Of a stretch of 64,000 nucleotides of DNA, positions 57,716 through 64,000 are shown one piece after another; within the stretch, counting starts at the first letter, position 1; each line of letters starts with the position of its first letter. The notes under the pieces are model-generated. The model was given only the letters and a program-made list of their open reading frames with translations, was not told the origin of the DNA and ran no database searches. A program made the position numbers and the translations under genes. Where the stretch lies: assembly GCF_903914075.1 (NCBI RefSeq), contig NZ_CAIWNQ010000002.1, positions 496,001-560,000 on the forward strand, written 5' to 3'. The DNA is from Ruegeria sp. THAF57. GTDB lineage: Bacteria > Pseudomonadota > Alphaproteobacteria > Rhodobacterales > Rhodobacteraceae.

Positions 57716-59272
57716 ATGACCTTTCTTCGTGTGGCGGTCGCTGCACTTATTTTGCTGACGCTATCCACAAACGTGTCCGCGCAGGACATCACCCTGACAT
57801 CCCACGACGGCAAGGTTGAGGTTGTCGGCAATCTGCTTGGCTTTGATGGTGAATTCTATCGGGTGGACACCCCGTTCGGAACACTGACTGTCGATGGATC
57901 AGGCGTCACGTGTGATGGTCCGGCGTGTCCCAGTCTGACCGATTTCGTGGCAGAGGTGCGTTTCTCAGGATCGTCTGTGATGGCCGAAAAGGTTCTGCCG
58001 GCGCTGATCGCAGGTTTCGCCCGGCAAGAGGGGTTGCTGGCCACATCTCAAGAGTCCGGGTCTGGCAACCTCGTGATCGAGCTACAGAAAACGGGTCGGA
58101 ATGCACCGCTGGGGCGGTTCTTTTTCAGAGCAAGCAACACAGGGCAGGGTTTTGTCGATCTGACCAACAATGAGACCGACATTGTTATGGCCCTGCGCGA
58201 AGTGCGCGATGATGAGCAAACCACGGCAGAGGCGGCCGGTCTGGGTGACTTGACCCATGTTCGCCGGTCGCGTGTCGTGGCATTGGACGCGCTGGTCCCG
58301 ATCGTTGCAATGGATAATCCCGTGCGGCAGATTTCCCCCACCGATCTGGTTCGGGTTTTTGCCGGAGAGATTATGAACTGGGCCGAATTGGGGGGGCCGG
58401 ATGCGCCGATCTCAACCCATTTGCCTAGTGCCGGGTCAGGACTGGCCCAAATTGCCGAGGACCAGTTGTTTGTGCCATCAGATGCCGCCCTGTCGGAAAA
58501 CGTGGTTCGACATTATCATAGCGGTGCACTTGTACGGGAAGTGGCAAGAGACCCGTTCGCCGTCGGGCTTGCAAGCCAAGCTGAACTGGACACTGTCCGT
58601 GCGCTGCCATTGACCGGGGGGTGCGGTCATGCGCTTTCTGCCACGCGGCAGACTATCAAGACTGAGGATTATCCCCTTACTTCGCCCATGTTCCTGTATC
58701 TGCCCAACCGCCGCCTACCCCGGATCGCAAGACAGTTTCTGGCCTATACCCAAAGCGATGCGGCACAGTTTCAGATCCGAAACTCTGGTTTTGTCGATCA
58801 AGCCCCTGAAATGATGCAGATCGGGTTACAGGGGGATCGGCTGGCAAACGCCATAGCGTCAGGCGGCCCTGAGGTCGGGCTGGACGAATTGCAGCGCATG
58901 ATCGAAACGCTGCGTCCCCTCTCACGCTTATCGCTGTCCTTTCGGTTTGAGGCGGGATCGTCCCGGCCTGACGCGCAATCGCGGTCCAACATACGGCAAC
59001 TGGCACAACAGATTGAATCCGGGGCATTCGATGCGCGCATGCTGACCTTTGTCGGGTTCAGCGATGGCGACGGTCCCGCCGCAGGCAATGCACGTATCGC
59101 CCTGCTGCGCGCAAAAACGGTTCGCAATGCAGTGCTGGCAGCCGTTGAGACCACAGTGCCAGACAGTGTCGAACTGAATGTGGATGCATTTGGTGAAGCG
59201 ATGCCAATGGCCTGCGATGACACGAATTGGGGCCGCAAAGTAAATCGCCGGGTCGAGGTCTGGGTCGAGTGA
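57716..59272 (+). CDS. PstS-like binding domain fused to OmpA peptidoglycan-binding domain
   Basis: This 518-residue exported protein has a signal peptide (about 1-22, ending VSAQ), an SGSSVMAEKVLPALIAGF segment and two type-2 periplasmic-binding lobes as in phosphate-binding proteins (about 80-350). The C-terminal OmpA/MotB-like domain (about 400-518) has the typical LRAKTVRNAVL and GRKVNRRVEVWVE ends. The fusion would tether a solute-binding module to peptidoglycan. The real ligand is unknown. The gene ends three bases before the convergent radC. Confidence 0.82.
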   Translation: MTFLRVAVAALILLTLSTNVSAQDITLTSHDGKVEVVGNLLGFDGEFYRVDTPFGTLTVDGSGVTCDGPACPSLTDFVAEVRFSGSSVMAEKVLPALIAGFARQEGLLATSQESGSGNLVIELQKTGRNAPLGRFFFRASNTGQGFVDLTNNETDIVMALREVRDDEQTTAEAAGLGDLTHVRRSRVVALDALVPIVAMDNPVRQISPTDLVRVFAGEIMNWAELGGPDAPISTHLPSAGSGLAQIAEDQLFVPSDAALSENVVRHYHSGALVREVARDPFAVGLASQAELDTVRALPLTGGCGHALSATRQTIKTEDYPLTSPMFLYLPNRRLPRIARQFLAYTQSDAAQFQIRNSGFVDQAPEMMQIGLQGDRLANAIASGGPEVGLDELQRMIETLRPLSRLSLSFRFEAGSSRPDAQSRSNIRQLAQQIESGAFDARMLTFVGFSDGDGPAAGNARIALLRAKTVRNAVLAAVETTVPDSVELNVDAFGEAMPMACDDTNWGRKVNRRVEVWVE

Positions 59273-59275
59273 CAG

Positions 59276-60031
59276 CTACAGATACCCTTGGGAGCGGAAA
59301 CTCAGCTCATTTGATTTTCCGATGATCAGGTGATCGTGCAGCGTCAGCCCCAAGGCTGTGCACGCATCCTGAATTCGGTTTGTCATGTCGATGTCCGATT
59401 GCGACGGCGTCGGATCACCCGAGGGATGGTTATGCACAAGGATCAGGGCCGAGGCGTTTAACTCAAGCGCGCGTTTGGCGACCTCGCGCGGGTAGACTGG
59501 CACATGGTCCACCGTGCCCTTGGCTTGTTCCTCATCCGCGATCAGCACATTCTTGCGGTCCAGAAAGAACACCCGAAACTGTTCAGTCTCGCGGTGCGCC
59601 ATGGTTGTGTGGCAATAGTCCAGCAAAGCATCCCAGCCGGAAATCACGTGCCGCTGCATCACCCGCGCCCGTGCCATCCGGTGGGCGCACGCTTCGAGTA
59701 TCTTGAGGTCGGTGATCACCGTATCACCCACGCCTTTGATCTGCCGCAACCGCTCTTCTGGCGCAGTCAAAACGCGGTTGAAATCGCCGAATGTGTCCAT
59801 GAGGGCACGCGCCAGGGGTTTAACATCCTGCCGAGGGATCGCGCGGAAAAGGACCAGTTCCAGCAGCTCGTAATCCGGCATGGCAGCCGAACCGCCAGCC
59901 ATGAACCGTTCGCGCAGCCGCTTGCGGTGATCCTTGATATAAGACGGCAGCTTACCCGTCGGCAAAGGTTGCACCGGGGCTTCGTCAACGTCGAACAATG
60001 AGGGGGCTTCGGCAAAGGCATCCTGAGTCAT
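59276..60031 (-). CDS. radC: RadC-family JAMM protein
   Basis: This 251-residue protein has an N-terminal helix-hairpin-helix-like part and a C-terminal JAB/MPN domain with the zinc motif HNHPSGDPTPSQSD. RadC proteins are linked to DNA repair by tradition, but the enzymatic role is unclear. I prefer ATG 60031; a TTG at 60037 precedes it. It is convergent with the OmpA-fusion gene and upstream of the thiamine operon's last gene. Confidence 0.92.
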   Translation of the reverse strand: MTQDAFAEAPSLFDVDEAPVQPLPTGKLPSYIKDHRKRLRERFMAGGSAAMPDYELLELVLFRAIPRQDVKPLARALMDTFGDFNRVLTAPEERLRQIKGVGDTVITDLKILEACAHRMARARVMQRHVISGWDALLDYCHTTMAHRETEQFRVFFLDRKNVLIADEEQAKGTVDHVPVYPREVAKRALELNASALILVHNHPSGDPTPSQSDIDMTNRIQDACTALGLTLHDHLIIGKSNELSFRSQGYL

Positions 60032-60066
60032 ACTCAAAGATTGGCTCAGAATCAGTTTCTGAATGG

Positions 60067-60801
60067 TTAACGCGCCTCACCCGCCATGCGCGCGGTGGCC
60101 CGTCGGACAATCAGGTGCAAAAGGATGGAAAATACCCCCAGCGTCAGCATCGCAGCAAACATCAGATCGGTTTTGGCGCGCCCATTGGCCAACAGCATCA
60201 GATAACCCAACCCTTGCGAGGACCCGACCCATTCGCCGATCACCGCCCCGATCGGAGCATAAACGGCCGCCAGCCGCATCCCCGAGGCCAGCGACGGCAG
60301 CGCAGCGGGTATACGAATGTGCCACAACACGGCGCGGGGGCTGGCCTGCATGGTGCGCGCAAGGTCCAGATACCCTTGTGGCGTCCGCATCAGCCCGTCA
60401 AAGAAGGAGGACGTGATCGGGAAGTAGATGATCAACACGGCCATGGCGACCTTGGACCACAATCCGTATCCCAGCCACAGGGTCAGCAAAGGTGCCAGCG
60501 CGAAAACCGGCAAAGCCTGCGTAAAGACCAGCATCGGCTGCACCAACACCCGCGCCGCGCGTGAATTGGCCAGTTGCAGGGCGGTCAGAACCCCCAAAAC
60601 CGTCCCAAAGGCCAGCCCGATCACCACCTCAACCGCCGTGATCCAAGTGTGATCCGCGATAATCCATCGGTTCTGCCACCATGTCTCGGCAACCAATGCC
60701 GGGCCGGGCAGGATGAATTTAGGCAACCCGGTCAGGCTAACGATCGCCTGCCAAATAGCCAGCGCAAACACAGTTGCAGCAAGGGCCGACAGGATCTTCA
60801 T
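60067..60801 (-). CDS. thiX: Thiamine-precursor ABC permease (ThiX-like)
   Basis: This 244-residue permease of the SsuC/TauC/ThiX class has five to six helices and the EAA loop LDLARTMQASPRAVLWHIRIPAALP. It is coupled by ATGA to the ATPase and in an operon with ThiY and TenA, so it likely imports formylaminopyrimidine or a related thiamine breakdown product. It is the last gene of the operon in this window. Confidence 0.88.
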   Translation of the reverse strand: MKILSALAATVFALAIWQAIVSLTGLPKFILPGPALVAETWWQNRWIIADHTWITAVEVVIGLAFGTVLGVLTALQLANSRAARVLVQPMLVFTQALPVFALAPLLTLWLGYGLWSKVAMAVLIIYFPITSSFFDGLMRTPQGYLDLARTMQASPRAVLWHIRIPAALPSLASGMRLAAVYAPIGAVIGEWVGSSQGLGYLMLLANGRAKTDLMFAAMLTLGVFSILLHLIVRRATARMAGEAR

Positions 60802-61523
60802 GCCGCCTCTCTCAGCAGTCGCAACAAAGCACCCTGCGTTTCCAGCGTTTCCAGATCATCCACATGGCGCGGCGCAGGCGCGGCTGGCGGATCGCATGAG
60901 GTCAGCCCCTGCGGTGTCATCACCACAATGGATTGACCCAGCCGCGCGGCCTCGCCCGGATCGTGGGTCACCAAAAGAACGGTCCTGCCCTTCAGCGCAT
61001 CGGCGGCAAGGTCCTGCATATCGGCTCGTGTACGCGCATCCAGGGCCGAGAACGGCTCATCCAGCAGAACGATGGGCCGATCCTCCATCAGGGTTCGCGC
61101 CAACGCGACCCGCTGGCGTTGCCCCCCGGACAGTTCCGACGGCTTCTTGGCCATGTGATCCTGAAGACGCATCCGTTCGATCAAACGGTCCCTGCGTTCG
61201 ATATCGGGTGTCTCACCGCGCAGCCGTGCGCCGAGTGACACGTTCTGCGCAACTGTCGCCCACGGCAACAGCAGATCGTCCTGCGCCATATACGCGACGC
61301 GATCCGCTACGGTCTGATCATCGCTTGCGGTAATCTGACCCTCGAAATCCGCGCCCGTTTCTAGCCCTGCGATCAAGCGCAGGACTGTGGTCTTTCCAAC
61401 ACCCGACCCCCCCAGCAAACAGGTCCACTGTCCCGACCCAAGGGTCAGGCTAAGCGGCGCGAACAGCGGCGCTCCCTCAATGGTAGCCGTGCCGCTTATG
61501 GTCAGATCGGGTGCAGGGATCAT
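60798..61523 (-). CDS. thiZ: Thiamine-precursor ABC ATPase (ThiZ-like)
   Basis: This 241-residue ATPase has Walker A GGSGVGKTT, signature [13 protein letters not shown], Walker B IVLLDEPFSALD and switch His in LVTHDPGEA. It powers the ThiX permease. It overlaps tenA and thiX by ATGA on both sides. Class resemblance is to SsuB/TauB; the operon context gives the thiamine assignment. Confidence 0.9.
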   Translation of the reverse strand: MIPAPDLTISGTATIEGAPLFAPLSLTLGSGQWTCLLGGSGVGKTTVLRLIAGLETGADFEGQITASDDQTVADRVAYMAQDDLLLPWATVAQNVSLGARLRGETPDIERRDRLIERMRLQDHMAKKPSELSGGQRQRVALARTLMEDRPIVLLDEPFSALDARTRADMQDLAADALKGRTVLLVTHDPGEAARLGQSIVVMTPQGLTSCDPPAAPAPRHVDDLETLETQGALLRLLREAA

Positions 61524-62194
61524 GGTGTCAGGCCCATTTGCCAGAAATTGACCTCAAGTTCCGTGGCGGTTCGGAAGGTCTGGCACAGCCTGTCCCACCG
61601 GGGCGAAGTTTCAAAATCCGGTCCAATACGTCGTGTTAGAGCCTGATCCAACAAAGATCCTACCGCCTTGCATGCCTCTTGATAGTCCGGGCCTGCATAG
61701 GTGTTGATCCAATCGCGATAGGTCTCCGACGTGGCCTCGGACGCCAAACGCGCTCCGATCTCGCCATAGCCCATCACGCAAGGCGCTAGGGCCGCCAGCA
61801 GATCCAGCAAATCGCCGCTATAGCCCGCCTCGAGCACGAACCGCGTATAGGCCAGATTCTCTGCACGTTCAGGGGTGGCGAACAGTTCCTCGCCCGAGAT
61901 GCCTTCGGCCTCGCAGATACCGATATGAAGCTGCATTTCCTCGGCCACCAGCGCGTTCACAGTGCCAACGGCGGTCAGCATCTCGGAATGGGTTTCCGAT
62001 TTCACCACCGCCAAGGCCCAGGCACGGGAGAAGTGGATCAGAAACACATAGTCCTGACGCAGATAGTGCAGGAACGCTTCACGCGGTAGGCTTCCGTCCT
62101 TCAGCCCTTCGACAAAAGCGTGGCGGGTATAGTCCCGCCACTGCCCTTGCGCCGCCTCGCGCATCAGCGCGAAGGCCTTGCCGTACTCGCTCAT
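61520..62194 (-). CDS. tenA: Aminopyrimidine aminohydrolase / thiaminase II
   Basis: This 224-residue TenA hydrolyses aminopyrimidine thiamine degradation products to HMP, feeding salvage. The likely nucleophile Cys139 lies in LAPCVMGYGEIGARL and the C-terminal Glu is in ATELEVNFWQMG. It overlaps ThiY and ThiZ genes by ATGA. Length and motifs are standard. Confidence 0.93.
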   Translation of the reverse strand: MSEYGKAFALMREAAQGQWRDYTRHAFVEGLKDGSLPREAFLHYLRQDYVFLIHFSRAWALAVVKSETHSEMLTAVGTVNALVAEEMQLHIGICEAEGISGEELFATPERAENLAYTRFVLEAGYSGDLLDLLAALAPCVMGYGEIGARLASEATSETYRDWINTYAGPDYQEACKAVGSLLDQALTRRIGPDFETSPRWDRLCQTFRTATELEVNFWQMGLTP

Positions 62195-63126
62195 TGCGCG
62201 GTCACGTCGATGGTGATGTCGCTGACCGGGTTGATGCTGTCGATCATGCCGCTGTCCTTGAGGAATTCCTCGAACCGGGCATAACGGCCAGCGTCAAAAC
62301 CCGCCGGACGCAGGGCAAAACGGGGCAGAGTGTCGACCCATGCGCGTGCATTCAGCTCGTCCTGCAGCTCGGGCGACGTGGCGGCGAAAATTTCCCAGCT
62401 TTTTTCGGGGTTGTTGACGATGTACTGGGTGGCTTTCTCGGTCGCTGCCAGAAAACGGGCGATCATGTCGGTGTTCATCTTGTCGGGATTGGCGACATAG
62501 ATCAGTTCATCATAGGGCGGAACGCCTTCTTCCTCGATATAGAAGCAACGGCCTGCGACGCCTTCGATATCCATCTGGTTCAGCTCAAAGTTACGGAACG
62601 CACCGATAACCGCGTCGACCTGACCGGTCATCAGCGACGGCGACAGCGAGAAGTTCACGTTGATCAACTCGATATCGTCCAGTGCGACGCCATGCGCGTT
62701 CAGCATCGCGGTCAGGATCGCCTCTTCCACGCCTGCGACCGAGAATCCGACCTTCTTGCCTTTGAGATCGGCAAGCGATTTGATCGGGCCGTCCTCAAGC
62801 ACCAACAGACAGTTGAGCGGCGTCGCAACCAAAGTGCCCACCCGCTTGAGCGGCAGCCCCTCGTGGATCTGCAGATGCAGTTGCGGTTGATAAGACACGG
62901 CCAATTCCGCCTGACCCGCAGCAACCAGACGCGGAGGCGCAGACGGGTCCGCAGGCGGGACGATCTCGACCTTAAGCCCCTCATCCGCGAAATAGCCGTT
63001 TTCCTGTGCGACGATGATGGGGCCGTGATCAGGGTTGATGAACCAGTCCAGCAGCACGGTCATCTTGTCCTCGGCCCATGCCGGCGCGGCGGCCAACAGA
63101 GCGATGGCTGTGATCAGCTTTTTCAT
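62191..63126 (-). CDS. thiY: Thiamine-precursor binding protein (ThiY, NMT1/THI5-like)
   Basis: This 311-residue periplasmic binding protein has a signal peptide (about 1-18, ending APAWA) and the family start VLLDWFINPDHGPI, then YFADEGLKVEIVPPADPSAP. ThiY binds formylaminopyrimidine for import through ThiXZ. The Cys-rich metal motif of fungal THI5 enzymes is absent, as expected for a binding protein. It starts 19 bases after the ThiF-like gene. Confidence 0.92.
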   Translation of the reverse strand: MKKLITAIALLAAAPAWAEDKMTVLLDWFINPDHGPIIVAQENGYFADEGLKVEIVPPADPSAPPRLVAAGQAELAVSYQPQLHLQIHEGLPLKRVGTLVATPLNCLLVLEDGPIKSLADLKGKKVGFSVAGVEEAILTAMLNAHGVALDDIELINVNFSLSPSLMTGQVDAVIGAFRNFELNQMDIEGVAGRCFYIEEEGVPPYDELIYVANPDKMNTDMIARFLAATEKATQYIVNNPEKSWEIFAATSPELQDELNARAWVDTLPRFALRPAGFDAGRYARFEEFLKDSGMIDSINPVSDITIDVTAQ

Positions 63127-63145
63127 GTCTCGCGTTTCCTTCTGT

Positions 63146-64000
63146 TCACGAGGTTACGGCCGCGACGAGGACAATCTCGCCGGACCAATCCGGTTGTAAT
63201 TCTTCGGCGGCGCGCCACGCGCGCAAACCTGTGGCGCAGCACAAAGCCAGTGTTTTCTTCTTGTTAGGCTCTGATTTCAGGACGCTGAGCGGCAGGCGCT
63301 GCGCATTTGGATGCACGGGCTTCGGTGCTTCTTCTTCGCTGCGCAGTTCTATGATCAAGTCGTCCCCGGTCAGTTCGCCCGGGGAGACAAATCTGAAATG
63401 CCAATCGGGCTCGGGCGCATTGTCAAAGCGAAACGTGGTACTGCGCAGGGTTCGCGCGTCGAACTGAACCATCTGACCCAACGGCGAGGGATCCAGCCCC
63501 AAAATCAGGTTCAGCGTCATCTGCGCCTGCATCGCACCGATCAATCCCACGACAGGACCCAAGACACCTGCCGATGCGCAGCTTGCCCCATTGTCCGGCG
63601 CATCCGGGAACACAGCGCGCAGCGACGGGACACCGCAGCAGAACCCACCGACATAACCCGACAGTCCCAGAACCGACGCGGTGATCAGTGGTTTTCCCGC
63701 GCCAAAACACGTGTCGGACAGGATATAGCTGGCGGCGTAACTGTCAGCACAATCCAGAACCACATCTGCCTGCGCCACCAAGTCGGCTGCGTTTTCGCTT
63801 GTTAGGGCCTGTTCATTCGCACTTACGTTGATCTCGCCATTCAACGCGCGGCACCGTTCAGCGGCGACCGCAGCTTTGGGTCGCCCGCAATCCGCTTCGG
63901 CAAACAACGTCTGGCGGTGCAGGTTTGACAGGGCAACTGTATCACCATCCACAATCGTGATCTGCCCGATACCGGCACCGGCAAGTAGGGGAAGAACCGG
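63146..64000 (-). CDS. thiF: ThiF/MoeB-family adenylyltransferase with rhodanese-like tail, 5' end missing
   Basis: At least 284 residues are visible, and the frame is open to the window edge, so the Gly-rich ATP-binding start is outside. Visible are ITIVDGDTVALSNLHRQTLF, the DCADSYAASY segment and GASCASAGVLGPVVG. The two CxxC zinc motifs normally found in MoeB/ThiF are missing: the first reads PSLRAVFP and the second is replaced by NAPEPDWHF. The C-terminus (CCATGLRAWRAAEELQ) resembles a rhodanese active loop. In context it should activate ThiS for thiazole synthesis. Confidence 0.88.
   Translation of the reverse strand, partial: PVLPLLAGAGIGQITIVDGDTVALSNLHRQTLFAEADCGRPKAAVAAERCRALNGEINVSANEQALTSENAADLVAQADVVLDCADSYAASYILSDTCFGAGKPLITASVLGLSGYVGGFCCGVPSLRAVFPDAPDNGASCASAGVLGPVVGLIGAMQAQMTLNLILGLDPSPLGQMVQFDARTLRSTTFRFDNAPEPDWHFRFVSPGELTGDDLIIELRSEEEAPKPVHPNAQRLPLSVLKSEPNKKKTLALCCATGLRAWRAAEELQPDWSGEIVLVAAVTS

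Overview
The window looks like chromosomal DNA from a marine Roseobacter-group alphaproteobacterium (Rhodobacteraceae, Ruegeria/Silicibacter-like). This is inferred from protein character (Dxs, LpcC-like glycosyltransferase, DUF2794, DUF3095, SecA with a C-terminal zinc finger), a G+C-rich coding style, dense ATGA-overlapping operons and many ABC uptake systems. I could run no search, so the taxonomy is recognition only. I see no rRNA, CRISPR array, prophage or intact insertion sequence. There are two tRNA genes (Thr-CGT and Arg-CCT), and both ends of the window cut through genes (ispA on the left, thiF on the right).

Layout. 1-2530: isoprenoid precursors (ispA, dxs). 2549-5735: a minus-strand metal ABC importer (binding protein, permease, ATPase) preceded by two coupled micro-ORFs and a cobalamin riboswitch, so probably a cobalt system rather than a zinc one. 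6197-6272: tRNA-Thr. 6423-10555: an arsenic operon with an ArsR-ArsC fusion, GAPDH, ArsJ and Acr3. 10562-15734: surface glycan genes (glf, DUF707, GT25) and a divergent MsbA-type exporter around an AT-rich gap with a long inverted repeat. 15884-19009: a TetR regulator divergent from a DJ-1/PfpI, DoxX and CurA-type reductase set, with two matching operators. 19130-24951: tRNA-Arg, a LacI regulator, a YcaQ-type glycosylase, a FAH/HpaR/HpaI aromatic-catabolism-like group and a DUF3095 protein. 25094-28458: an MFS carrier, an LpcC-like glycosyltransferase and asd.

28550-35896 is a LacI-controlled carbohydrate ABC operon with an embedded GH63-like hydrolase. Its two permeases are unusual: one has an Ig-like periplasmic insert and the other has four extra N-terminal membrane segments. 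36168-41620 holds a beta-carbonic anhydrase, a small helical protein, an M17 aminopeptidase with an NlpC/P60 peptidase, DUF2794 and an orphan Fbp-type permease. 41731-50454 is an eight-gene branched-chain-type (HAAT) ABC operon flanked by two CoA ligases and containing a small two-helix membrane protein; it is probably a carboxylic-acid import-and-activation module.

50758-59272 holds a lipoprotein, mutT, argJ, a parvulin, secA and two envelope proteins, one of them a PstS-like/OmpA fusion. 59276-64000 holds radC and a thiamine-salvage operon in the order thiF-like, thiY, tenA, thiZ, thiX.

The strongest candidates for something undescribed are the B12-riboswitch metal transporter with micro-ORFs, the Ig-insert sugar permease pair, and the HAAT operon with its small membrane protein and double CoA-ligase set.
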